Source: Saprospiraceae bacterium
GTDB taxonomy: Bacteria > Bacteroidota > Bacteroidia > Chitinophagales > Saprospiraceae
Direction: 5' to 3'
DNA length: 64,000 bases
Assembly (NCBI GenBank): GCA_019187225.1
Contig: JABAQQ010000014.1
Span: forward strand, 288,785-352,784
Positions 43,701 to 51,559 of this stretch are shown in pieces. The notes below the pieces were generated by a model. The model did not search any database. It was not told where the DNA came from and was given only the letters and a program-made list of their open reading frames with translations. Made by a program: the position numbers and the translations under genes. How positions within the stretch are numbered: position 1 is the first letter of the stretch; the number at the start of each line of letters is the position of its first letter.

Positions 43701-46700
43701 TATGCCGGTTGTTATGCCGTCACTGCGACTGACGCCAACGGATGCACCGCCACCGACAGCGTGACGGTGAATGAACCGGAAGCGTTCGATTTCAGCTCTT
43801 TCCAAATGCCCGTCAGTTGCAATGGTGGCGCCGACGGGGTTGCAACGATCGAAGTGTCCGGAGGCACCCAACCTTATAAATACGACTGGGACAACAGCGA
43901 TACGACTCAAACCGCCGACGGCCTGGACGCCGGTTTTCACTATGTCACCATCACCGACGGTGCAGGTTGTCAGGTAGCGACCTTTGTGCTTGTGATGGAG
44001 CCGCCCATGCTGGTTGCCGACAGCACCGCTGCCAAAGATGCGACGTGTTTTGGCGGGATCAACGGCACGGCAACTGTTTTTCCCGGAGGCGGCACTCCGC
44101 CTTATGCCTATCAATGGAGCGACGCGCAAGCCCAAAATACGCAAAAAGCCATCAACCTGGCCGCCGGTACCTATACTGTGACCGTTACGGACGCCAACAA
44201 TTGCAGTTTTGTCACCTCGATCACCGTCGGCGCCCCATCGCAGTTGGCGATAAGTTTTACAGGCGTTGTCGCCGAACAATGTGCCTACCAATGCGGCGGT
44301 ACGGCGACAGTGACGGCCTCCGGCGGCACAGGGCCCTATAATTACCTGTGGGAAGACCCCTCCCTGCCGGATGGTTCGCCGACGGTGACTGATCTCTGTC
44401 CCGGCACTTACATGGTCACCGTGCAGGATTTTCTCGGCTGTACCATGACGGATAAAGTGACCATTGATTCTGCATCACCGATTGATATTCATTTTGATAA
44501 CATCCCTCCTGCCTGCGCCAATTTTCAGGACGGCTCCATTTTCGCCACCGTCAGCGGGGGCAGCCAACCGTATGTTATTCAGTGGAGCAACGGCGCCACA
44601 GGCGCCGGCATTTCCAATCTTCCCTGCGGCGATTACAGGATGACCCTGACCGACAATGCCGGCTGCATCATCACTGATACCATTTCCCTGACTTGTCCCG
44701 ACCCTCTCGTTCTGGACAGTATCGTTCCCAATCCGGTTAAATGTTACGGCGAAACCGATGGTCGTATTGCCGTATATGTACATGGCGGCACAGGTACCTT
44801 TAACTACCTCTGGAACGATCCGGGCATGCAGGCCGGACAGATCGCGGTCAATCTGAGTGCAGGCACCTATTTCGTCACCGTAAGCGATGGCAACGGTTGC
44901 ACGATTGGCGCATCGGCCGAAATTACCCAGCCTGATCTTCTTACGGTGGCCATTACAAAAACGGACGTGACGTGCTTCGGCGACGCTGATGGAACGGCAT
45001 CGGCCAACGCAAGCGGCGGCAGTACGCCCTATCAATTCGCCTGGAATTGGGGACCGACCAACTCAACGATCACCGCATTGCCGGCGGGCAATTACATTGT
45101 CACGGCCATTGACGCCAACGGATGCACCGCCACAACCAGCATTGCCGTTGCACAACCCGCCACGCCGGTATTGGTCATCGCTTCACAAACCCGCGTAGCC
45201 TGTTTTGGCGAAAGCAACGGCGAAGCGCTCGCAGCCGCATCCGGCGGCAACGGCCCCGTTTTTACCTATGCCTGGAGCAATGGCCAGACGGGCTCTACCA
45301 CAACCAATCTGCCGCTGGGTTCGATCACAGTGACCGCGAGCGACAGCCGGGGATGCACTGCTACTCAAAGTATTGAAATTCAGCAACTACAAGAAATCAA
45401 GATCGGCATTGCCCACGTTCAGCCAACCTGTTTTGGCCGCTCCGATGGTCAGGCCGCCATCAATTTCATTTCTGGCGGCGCGGGCATGGGCGATACGACG
45501 CTATACAATTACCAATGGAACATACCCAATTCGCCTAATGCGCTGTTTGTGAACGGTTTGGCCGGGGGTAAGACATATTCGGTCACGGCCACCGATTTTG
45601 AAGGATGCAGTGGCGACACTTCCTTTTTTATGACGCAGCCGCCGCCTATCACCGCCCAGATCGCCATTGAAAATGTCAGCTGTTTCGGGTTTGCCGACGG
45701 GTCCGCCGAAGTCATCGGAATTACAGGTGCAGTACTGCCCGTTACATATGTGTGGGACAGCAATACAACAGGCCCCGGAATTGCCAATCTGGCACCCGGC
45801 CAATACATCCTGGATATCGAGGATGCCAAAGGTTGTACGGATAAGGATACCGTCATCGTGACCGAACCTGCACCGCTCAGCGTAGCATTCGGGGTACAAC
45901 CGCTTCTATGCAGTTACGACAGCAATGCTGTGGTTACTGCCACTGTGATGGGGGGGACGCCTGATTACAATTATCAATGGAATACAGGCGATTCCGGCCC
46001 GGAGATCGGCGGACTCGGCCCCGGCCTTTACACGCTCGATGTTACGGATAAAAACGGTTGCATGCTGACCGATTCGGTGGTCGTAATACGCCCCGATTCA
46101 TTGCATATTCAAAGCGAAAATAACGACCCGCTGTGTTTTGGCGGCAGGGACGGTCGCATCCGCCTGCTTATCAGCAACGGTGCCCCGCCCTTCCGGTACA
46201 GCATCAATGGCGGCCCTTTCGGCGGCAGCAGTACTTTTGTCGGTTTGGGTGCGGGCAACTATACATTCCTGGTGAAAGACGGCAAGGGGTGCATCACCGC
46301 CTTTACGGATACGCTCGGCCAGCCGTTGCCGGTGGAGGTGACGCTCGGACTCGATACGACCGTCATATACCTGGGCGACAGCCTGCTCATCAGCGCAGAT
46401 GTGAGCAACGCCGTTGGCATGGTGGAATATGAATGGCGCAGTTTTTTGGTTGAAAACCTGATCTGCGTGGATTCACCGGAGTGCAGTATGATCCGGGTAA
46501 AACCCTACCAGACCAATACCTATGTCGTACAGGTGACCGACGAAAACGGCTGCCGGGGTGAAACACAGGTCACTATCGCCGTAGAAAAACCGCGCGGTGT
46601 CTTCGTCCCGACCGGCTTTTCTCCCAACGGCGACCTCAACAACGACCGGCTGGTGGTATACGGTAAAAGTCTTCAGATCCGCAACGTAGTGACCTTCAAC

Positions 46701-46889
46701 GTGTACGATCGCTGGGGTGAATTGGTTTACCAGGATCAGAACTTTAAAGTGAATGACGATTCCCGCGGGTGGGACGGCGTGTTCCGGGGCAAGGAGTGCG
46801 ACCCTGGCGTCTATGTCTGGTTCGTGGAAGTGGAGTACCAGGATGGCTACCGCGAAGCGTTGAAGGGAAATGTGACGCTGATCCGTTAG
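40710..46889 (+). CDS. Giant T9SS surface protein with SprB repeats and gliding-motility C-terminal domain
   Basis: 2059 residues from the ATG at 40710 (an in-frame TTG lies at 40689). Signal peptide LSLILSLLLVSAGNAFG. Domains: CUB-like (about 25-145), a PKD-type domain (150-260), two proprotein-convertase P-like domains (about 295-470 and 585-725), a fibronectin-like domain (around 790-860), and about thirteen SprB-type repeats of 72-80 residues (870-1885), each with a Cys near the start and a GCxxTxx(V/I) close. The last 90 residues (FVPTGFSPNGDLNNDRLVVY, NVYDRWGELVYQ) are the type B gliding/T9SS sorting domain. Probable surface adhesin. Confidence 0.92.
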   Translation: MTQPLSLILSLLLVSAGNAFGQTYLMNGSPINNCSGTFYDSGGGAGNYGNNQSLTTTICSDGSSGTHIRLNFSGVDLAAGDELCFYDGPTPAAPLLSCSGDYLPGAPFIVQATAVNASGCLTVTFNSDATGTATGWAAVISCVPSCQTVLADLVSTNPATLPADTGWIDICPGERVFFNGVGIYPQNGFSYPQSDLTTVFEWNFGDGEISYGPNTSHRYDEPGGYYVQLFLTDTQGCRSTNLISQRVRVAPRPSFYLATAIGPVCAGDTIHLSAGLDSTATGKTLQVLPHESAFAVEGSRSDSLALPDGTGIPYETTIFFTEFSPGQVLVDPNDLENICVNMEHSWMRDIEISLTCPNGQSIILHNFGGQTGSQVYLGIPNDNDLFNPIPGTGYDYCWTPNAPNPTWLTYANTVLPGGGGTLPAGDYEPYEPFSDLIGCPLNGEWTITVTDLWPIDNGFIFSWGIQFNEALYPNIESFTPQFTTWNWNNHPSIFFSSPDSIAASPQNGGTAGYVFTVTDNFGCAWDTLITLPVLPFTHPNCHSCPGNFTPLRDTSVCVGQAVALDAGTLTPDTFEVRFEAYPDYKIGNANHPHPNPYLSPIAVNSLGYNTLTNPLTQISSICIDIETDFDADLNIYLRAPDGKQLELSTGNGAAGDNYKITCFTPSATNSIVGNAAPFNGTYKPEGNWANLNNAQVNGDWKLVVSDGFGINQYGKVKWWSIGFNYFNATTYSWTNAGTLSCNNCPNPVATPPVTTTYTVTTNDKFNCQHSDTVTIQTSTMFPAPANLTLGGMNAGTMTWVWDAVPGATGYEVNVNNNGWIPANGNLSHVITGLVSGDVIFIQVRAVGGGPNCPPDVTAAGAPFFVCNLSATLSSTQPALCQGTATGSAVIAVANATPPVQYWFNGTAYQSGNLVNIFPVGSHEVIVRDSIGCSDTVTVSITEPQAIEITAIADDANCNGDPDGAASATATGGTGTITFAWQGCASGGVVNGAAVSGLYAGCYAVTATDANGCTATDSVTVNEPEAFDFSSFQMPVSCNGGADGVATIEVSGGTQPYKYDWDNSDTTQTADGLDAGFHYVTITDGAGCQVATFVLVMEPPMLVADSTAAKDATCFGGINGTATVFPGGGTPPYAYQWSDAQAQNTQKAINLAAGTYTVTVTDANNCSFVTSITVGAPSQLAISFTGVVAEQCAYQCGGTATVTASGGTGPYNYLWEDPSLPDGSPTVTDLCPGTYMVTVQDFLGCTMTDKVTIDSASPIDIHFDNIPPACANFQDGSIFATVSGGSQPYVIQWSNGATGAGISNLPCGDYRMTLTDNAGCIITDTISLTCPDPLVLDSIVPNPVKCYGETDGRIAVYVHGGTGTFNYLWNDPGMQAGQIAVNLSAGTYFVTVSDGNGCTIGASAEITQPDLLTVAITKTDVTCFGDADGTASANASGGSTPYQFAWNWGPTNSTITALPAGNYIVTAIDANGCTATTSIAVAQPATPVLVIASQTRVACFGESNGEALAAASGGNGPVFTYAWSNGQTGSTTTNLPLGSITVTASDSRGCTATQSIEIQQLQEIKIGIAHVQPTCFGRSDGQAAINFISGGAGMGDTTLYNYQWNIPNSPNALFVNGLAGGKTYSVTATDFEGCSGDTSFFMTQPPPITAQIAIENVSCFGFADGSAEVIGITGAVLPVTYVWDSNTTGPGIANLAPGQYILDIEDAKGCTDKDTVIVTEPAPLSVAFGVQPLLCSYDSNAVVTATVMGGTPDYNYQWNTGDSGPEIGGLGPGLYTLDVTDKNGCMLTDSVVVIRPDSLHIQSENNDPLCFGGRDGRIRLLISNGAPPFRYSINGGPFGGSSTFVGLGAGNYTFLVKDGKGCITAFTDTLGQPLPVEVTLGLDTTVIYLGDSLLISADVSNAVGMVEYEWRSFLVENLICVDSPECSMIRVKPYQTNTYVVQVTDENGCRGETQVTIAVEKPRGVFVPTGFSPNGDLNNDRLVVYGKSLQIRNVVTFNVYDRWGELVYQDQNFKVNDDSRGWDGVFRGKECDPGVYVWFVEVEYQDGYREALKGNVTLIR

Positions 46890-46947
46890 ACCAAAAGATC
46901 ATTTCCAACGTTCTTGTGCCGCATTTCAAAAACTACACTACCACATC

Positions 46948-47781
46948 ATGCGTCTTTTCATCCTGTTACTGGCTTTCAACGCCGTTTTTTCCCTGACAAC
47001 TGCTGCACAAAAAAAAGATCAGGCCCCCGCTACGGAACAAAAAATTGTCAGCGGCACCATACTGTTGAACGATAAAACCATTCCCAACGCCCAAACCCTG
47101 CTCGCATCGCTCCGGAAAGACTGGAAAATCAAAACGGATTCTTCCAGCGTCGCCGAAAAGACCATCGTATTCACCGGCCCCGGCGCCGCGACGGTTATGA
47201 TCGCCTTTCTCGATTATCCGGTTCCTGCCGCTGAAATCGCCACTGCAGCGCGGATTTCCTGGCTCTGGAAAAATGGCGCCGACGAGGCCTTGCGCCACCA
47301 AAGCCAGGCGGTCATATCGGTCGTGGGGAAAGAAGGCAAATCGCTCGATCTGCACAAATTGTTCACTTCGGTGGCTGGCGGCGTATTGGAGAACACCAAC
47401 TCCTGCGGCACTTACATGGCCGATCAATACCTCTTGTTGTCGAAAGGATTTTATACATCGGCTGCGCGAAACATGCGCGACAACCAGGCCATTCCGCTGT
47501 ATTGCTGGGTCTATTTCGGTATGACCCAGGACCAGGAATTGAACAGCGGCTATACCTGGGGATTGCAGGAATTCGGCCTTGCGGAAATGGAAATTGTCCG
47601 GTCCAAACAATCGCTCGCCGACGTCCACGCCACGCTCTATGACGCAGCCCTGACAGTCGTCCAGTACAACCTCAAATTACAGGACGGTCAGTCGTTCACT
47701 ACCGTAGACGGCCAAAAATGGACAGTCAAACGCTCCAAAGCCGTGTACCAGGAAGGAGAAACGCTGAAGATAGATTATTAG
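46948..47781 (+). CDS. Exported DUF4261 protein
   Basis: 277 residues with a clear signal peptide (FILLLAFNAVFSLTTAAQ). The mature part matches DUF4261: an N-terminal alpha-beta region (GTILLNDKTIPNAQTLLASL), HQSQAVISVVGKEGK, then VLENTNSCGTYMADQYLLL and PLYCWVYFGM. Family members I recall are mostly cytoplasmic, so the signal peptide is unusual. Function unknown. It follows the giant surface protein by 58 nt on the same strand and may be co-transcribed. Confidence 0.75.
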   Translation: MRLFILLLAFNAVFSLTTAAQKKDQAPATEQKIVSGTILLNDKTIPNAQTLLASLRKDWKIKTDSSSVAEKTIVFTGPGAATVMIAFLDYPVPAAEIATAARISWLWKNGADEALRHQSQAVISVVGKEGKSLDLHKLFTSVAGGVLENTNSCGTYMADQYLLLSKGFYTSAARNMRDNQAIPLYCWVYFGMTQDQELNSGYTWGLQEFGLAEMEIVRSKQSLADVHATLYDAALTVVQYNLKLQDGQSFTTVDGQKWTVKRSKAVYQEGETLKIDY

Positions 47782-47819
47782 TTATTGGTTATTGGTTGTT
47801 GGTTGTTGGTTGTTGGTTG
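47781..47819. repeat. GTTATTG/GTTGTTG heptamer repeat between convergent genes
   Basis: Two GTTATTG and about four GTTGTTG units. The final G of the DUF4261 stop codon is the first base. A short inverted AACCAACAACA follows at 47830. Same dialect as 7.5 kb. Confidence 0.85.
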
Positions 47820-47845
47820 CTTATACAAGAACCAACAACATTCTC

Positions 47846-48697
47846 TCAATTAACGACTGTTACTGTGCCGTTGAAACGCTTTTGCTGACCATCGGAATAT
47901 TCAACGATGGTATTCCAGAGATATACGCCGGATTGGACGTATTTGCCCTGCCAACGGCCATTCCAGCCTTTGATCGGATCGTTGGGTGCGAAATCGCGGC
48001 GCTCGAATACCAGGCCGCCGTTCCTGCTGTATACCTGCATCGCCACGATGCGCGCCACGCCTTCACCGGCAAAGGCGGTGAAATAAGCATCCTGATTGCT
48101 GCCGGGCTTGATCACATTGGGAAAATACAGATTGATCTTTTCCACTTCCACCGTAGTCTGTGCCCTGGCCAGGCAGCCGTCCTTGGTGTGTATCTCAACG
48201 GCGAAAGTGGTGGTTTCCGAAATGTGAACACTTTGCGCCAACGATCCCTGCTGCGGAAACAGATCGGGCGGACGCCATTCTATGGCCGTCACCGGTATAC
48301 CTTCGGGCGTCACCACAGCCCTCAACTCCACCGGTTCGCCCAATGCAACGGTATCTTTTTGGGCTGTCAGTTGAACCAGCAATTCCTCCGGCTCCGGAAC
48401 GGTCACGGACCATTGCCTGACGCAATTGGAGGCATCGCGCACATAAAGGGTGTAAACGCCCGGCCAGAGGTGATCGAGTGTCGGATTGGTACTATACGAT
48501 TGGCCGTCAATAGAATAAAAAAATGGTTTTTCCCCTCCATAAACTGAATCCACATGAACGACGCCATTGCGCAGACCGTAACACTGGACGGAGTGAATTT
48601 CTAATCGCACACTGTCCACACAGGCAGCTGCAATATTCGCCTGAAACCACAACAACAGCAAGGCAGCCGGGAAAAGCCGGAGTAAAAATTTGCTCAT
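47846..48697 (-). CDS. Small SprB-type protein with gliding-motility C-terminal domain
   Basis: 283 residues with a signal peptide (LLRLFPAALLLLWFQANIAAA). One SprB-like repeat (about 30-105: VQCYGLRNGVVHVDSVYGGE, CVRQWSVTVPEPEELLVQL), one Ig-like domain (108-185), and a C-terminal type B sorting domain (190-283: LYFPNVIKPGSNQDAYFTAF, VYSRNGGLVFERRDF). It is effectively a minimal version of the 2059-residue neighbour, facing it on the opposite strand. Predicted T9SS substrate. Confidence 0.88.
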   Translation of the reverse strand: MSKFLLRLFPAALLLLWFQANIAAACVDSVRLEIHSVQCYGLRNGVVHVDSVYGGEKPFFYSIDGQSYSTNPTLDHLWPGVYTLYVRDASNCVRQWSVTVPEPEELLVQLTAQKDTVALGEPVELRAVVTPEGIPVTAIEWRPPDLFPQQGSLAQSVHISETTTFAVEIHTKDGCLARAQTTVEVEKINLYFPNVIKPGSNQDAYFTAFAGEGVARIVAMQVYSRNGGLVFERRDFAPNDPIKGWNGRWQGKYVQSGVYLWNTIVEYSDGQQKRFNGTVTVVN

Positions 48698-48758
48698 GGT
48701 AAGTAGCGTGATTATAAATGTCCGGGTTTGGCGGGGGAAAGGTAACGAAAAATTTTTC

Positions 48759-49841
48759 TTATCCGAGCAATTCAGAAACCAGGCGATGAAAGTGATGCAC
48801 GCCTTTTTCTTGTTTCGGTGAAAAACGCCCGTGCCGGTAAAAGCGGGAGCGTGTGCCGATTTGCACCTGCTCCACTACTGCTTCGTCTTCCCGTTCCACA
48901 AGATCGAGGTCCGCTCCGGCGCCTTTGCCCAACTTTGCGGCGTCCCAAACATAGGCGCGAAAACTGACTTTCGTCAAATCCACCTGCAAGGGCCGTACGA
49001 TATTCAGCGACAAACCCCAGGGATAAAAGTTGAACATAATGTTGGGAAAAAGCCAGAAATAATAGCCAGCGATAGACTGTCCGTAGTCTTCATGATCCGG
49101 TGGCAGTTCGAACACTTCTTCCCCACCTTTGGAAATACCGATCTGAACGTTGCTCCAATCGAACAATTCCGTCCGGTAAGCGCCCCAGTCGAGCGTAGCC
49201 GCAAGCCCTTTGTGCACGAATGGGATGTGAAATCCTTCGAGGTAATTGTCGCAATACAGGGCCCAGTTGGCTTTCACCAAGTAATCCCTCGAACGCGCAG
49301 CATCGAAGCGAAAATGCTCAACCGGCAGGAAGCCTGTTTTGCGTTCCATGCCTGCAACCCAGTCGTCGAAAGGGAAAGCGGGATCGAGCGAAGTAAAAAC
49401 GAACTGGCGCCACTGCCGTACCGGGAGCCGTGTCAGATTATCGTCGGCGCAGGGGAAATTTTCCATGCCCTCGGTTTCCGGCATGGCGGCGAATGTGCCG
49501 TCCAACTGAAAACGCCGGCCGTGGTAACCGCAGATGATGCCGCGTTCGATCCTGCCGGGATGTTCCACCAATATTTTGCCCCGGTGCGTACAAACATTCG
49601 ACATACAATGCAATTCATTCTTTCCGTCGCGCAGCAACAACAGCGGTTCCTCGATAAAATGATCCATAAAGGAAAACGGCATCGCATCGTGCGGCAATTT
49701 CACGGTGCTCTCCGCCTGCACGATCATTTGCCAGGACCGGGCGAATATCTTCTCACGGCTTGTCCCGAACACTTCGGGTGCGTTGTAAAACGTGCCGGGC
49801 AAGGTAGCGGCGCGGCGGATGTCGGATTCTATCTTGAACAT
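48759..49841 (-). CDS. Rieske-type aromatic ring-hydroxylating oxygenase alpha subunit
   Basis: 360 residues. The Rieske [2Fe-2S] ligands are Cys84-Thr-His86 and Cys104-Gly-Tyr-His107. The catalytic iron site has DNYLEGFHIPFVH with His205 and His210. The closest types I recall are choline/glycine-betaine or carnitine monooxygenase-like oxygenases (SRPBCC fold). No reductase or ferredoxin gene is adjacent, so the electron donor must be elsewhere. Substrate unknown. Confidence 0.88.
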   Translation of the reverse strand: MFKIESDIRRAATLPGTFYNAPEVFGTSREKIFARSWQMIVQAESTVKLPHDAMPFSFMDHFIEEPLLLLRDGKNELHCMSNVCTHRGKILVEHPGRIERGIICGYHGRRFQLDGTFAAMPETEGMENFPCADDNLTRLPVRQWRQFVFTSLDPAFPFDDWVAGMERKTGFLPVEHFRFDAARSRDYLVKANWALYCDNYLEGFHIPFVHKGLAATLDWGAYRTELFDWSNVQIGISKGGEEVFELPPDHEDYGQSIAGYYFWLFPNIMFNFYPWGLSLNIVRPLQVDLTKVSFRAYVWDAAKLGKGAGADLDLVEREDEAVVEQVQIGTRSRFYRHGRFSPKQEKGVHHFHRLVSELLG

Positions 49842-49885
49842 AGACGGATAATGTGAAAGGGAAAAGAATTGCTGAAATACCAGCC

Positions 49886-49893
49886 CAAAGGTA
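49886..49893 (-). promoter_or_regulatory. Promoter -7 element of the Rieske oxygenase gene
   Basis: On the reverse strand TACCTTTG (49893-49886), 44 nt before the start codon at 49841. No clear -33. Confidence 0.5.
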
Positions 49894-49990
49894 ATAATCC
49901 TTCCATTTTTGATGGATTACGATGCTATTGCCGACCTGGTTTTTGCCTACGTTTGCCCGCCTGCGATCCATCACCAAATTCCGCACAATT

Positions 49991-51190
49991 ATGAAATCCC
50001 ACGTCCTGCAACTCGCCGCCATTGCCCGCAAACGCACCCGCCTCATCGTCGGTCTCATGTCCGGAACTTCGCTCGACGGTCTGGATGTGGCCCTTTGCGC
50101 CTTCACCGGTACAGGCAGCCGCACACGGGTAAAGGTGTTGCGATTCGCAACCCTGCCCTACGACGATCATTTCAAAAACGAGATCCGCAGGGTTTTTGCA
50201 AAAAAAGAGATTGATTTCCAGCATCTTGCTTTTTTGAATGTGCTCGTGGCCGAACGACATGCGCGCATGGCCAACCAATGCCTCGCCGATTGGAACGTTC
50301 CTTCCGCCGACGTGGATCTGCTCGCCAGCCACGGTCAGACGGTGTTTCACGCCCCCCGTATTTTGCACGGATTGGCCGATTACCCCAATGCGACCCTCCA
50401 GATCGGCGACGGCGACCACCTGGCCCGGCATACCGGTATCCTGACCATTTCTGATTTCCGCCAAAAACACGTCGCGGCAGGCGGCGAAGGCGCCCCCCTC
50501 GCCCTCTACGGCGATTATTTTTTGTTTTCTAAAAATGGCGAGAACCGGTTTTTGCTCAACATCGGCGGCATCGCCAACTTCACATACCTGCCTAGTGACG
50601 GCGACCCGGAAAAAGCATTTGCCACCGATACCGGGCCGGGCAATACGTTGCTCGACGCCTTCGCCCGCGCGTTGTTCGGGGTGCCCTTCGACGAAAATGC
50701 CCTGCTCGCCCAGGCCGGTCGCCCGGACGAGCGTCTGCTCGATATTCTGAAAGCGGAGCCGTTTTTTGCCCGGCCATTTCCCAAAACCACCGGCCCCGAA
50801 CTTTTTTCACCAGATTGGGTGCAAACCGCCGTCCGCCAACTGCCCAAAGGCAACCCCAATCCATACGATCTCATGGCGACCCTTACCCGGCTCACCGCCG
50901 ATACGATCGCAGAAGCGTTGCACCGGACCATTTCCAATTCCCAATTCCCAATTGCACTCTATCTCAGTGGCGGCGGCGCACACAATCCGCTGATCGTGAA
51001 GCACCTGAAAGAAAAATTGCCGGGCTGGAAGATCAAACCCATGAAAGCGCTGGGAGTGGATGGCGATGCCAAAGAAGCGGTGCTTTTCGCCGTATTGGCC
51101 AATGAAACAGTGGCCGGAAGTGTCGCGGAAGGAGTCACGCTGGGGGGCGTTCCGCTGGTGGGTATGGGAAAAATCTCATTTCCCGCCTAA
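49991..51190 (+). CDS. anmK: Anhydro-N-acetylmuramic acid kinase
   Basis: 399 residues from the ATG at 49991 (a longer 23-codon in-frame extension lacks similarity). It phosphorylates 1,6-anhydroMurNAc during cell-wall recycling. Signatures: LIVGLMSGTSLDGLDVAL, LLASHGQTVFHAP, LQIGDGDHLA, LLNIGGIANFTYLP, FATDTGPGNTLLDAFAR and YLSGGGAHNPLIV. A small three-unit CCAATTC repeat encodes SNSQFPIA just before the GGGAHN motif, apparently an insertion in a tolerant loop. Confidence 0.96.
   Translation: MKSHVLQLAAIARKRTRLIVGLMSGTSLDGLDVALCAFTGTGSRTRVKVLRFATLPYDDHFKNEIRRVFAKKEIDFQHLAFLNVLVAERHARMANQCLADWNVPSADVDLLASHGQTVFHAPRILHGLADYPNATLQIGDGDHLARHTGILTISDFRQKHVAAGGEGAPLALYGDYFLFSKNGENRFLLNIGGIANFTYLPSDGDPEKAFATDTGPGNTLLDAFARALFGVPFDENALLAQAGRPDERLLDILKAEPFFARPFPKTTGPELFSPDWVQTAVRQLPKGNPNPYDLMATLTRLTADTIAEALHRTISNSQFPIALYLSGGGAHNPLIVKHLKEKLPGWKIKPMKALGVDGDAKEAVLFAVLANETVAGSVAEGVTLGGVPLVGMGKISFPA
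50932..50954. repeat. CCAATTC heptamer repeat inside anmK
   Basis: Three 7-nt units (CCAATTC, CCAATTC, CCAATTG) in frame within anmK. Confidence 0.7.
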
Positions 51191-51210
51191 ATATCTCCAC
51201 TATGGGGCAT

Positions 51211-51405
51211 GCGAATCAGGGGCAAACTCGTTTTAGACGACGTAGAGTGATTTCCCGCAGATTTTCGCAGATGGAGAGAACAATCAAATGTAAAGATATC
51301 TCCCGCAGATTTTCGCAGAAAAAATTGCGCAGATTTTCGCAGATGGAGAGAGCAATCTGCGGGAAACCTTATAAAAGGTCGCAAATATGTTTTGCCCCCG
51401 ATTCG
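51211..51405. mobile_element. MITE-like inverted-repeat element
   Basis: The end CGAATCAGGGGCAAA (51212-51226) is mirrored by TTTTGCCCCCGATTCG (51390-51405). Inside are three copies of CGCAGATTTTCGCAGA (51256, 51304, 51328). The left end resembles GCATGAGAATCAGG near the transposase remnant at 63.6 kb. The open frame across it (51202-51444, repeated SRRFSQ) is not a credible gene. The rest of the 370-nt gap before the TonB gene holds nothing recognised. Confidence 0.45.
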
Positions 51406-51559
51406 AAGGGCTCATCCCGGATTTTAGGAACGATAATATTTTGACCTTTTATGGATGGCTTATGTTCCGTTAAAAAAATATTAAACCACCTTCAGGCTGC
51501 CAACGAAATGAAAGGGGCCAGCGTCCATCGCTGCATCACTAGAACCCATTCATTATCTT

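Noticed and set aside
51202-51444. 80-codon frame with repeated SRRFSQ
   Set aside because: It is the translation of the CGCAGATTTTCGCAGA repeats in an intergenic inverted-repeat element.
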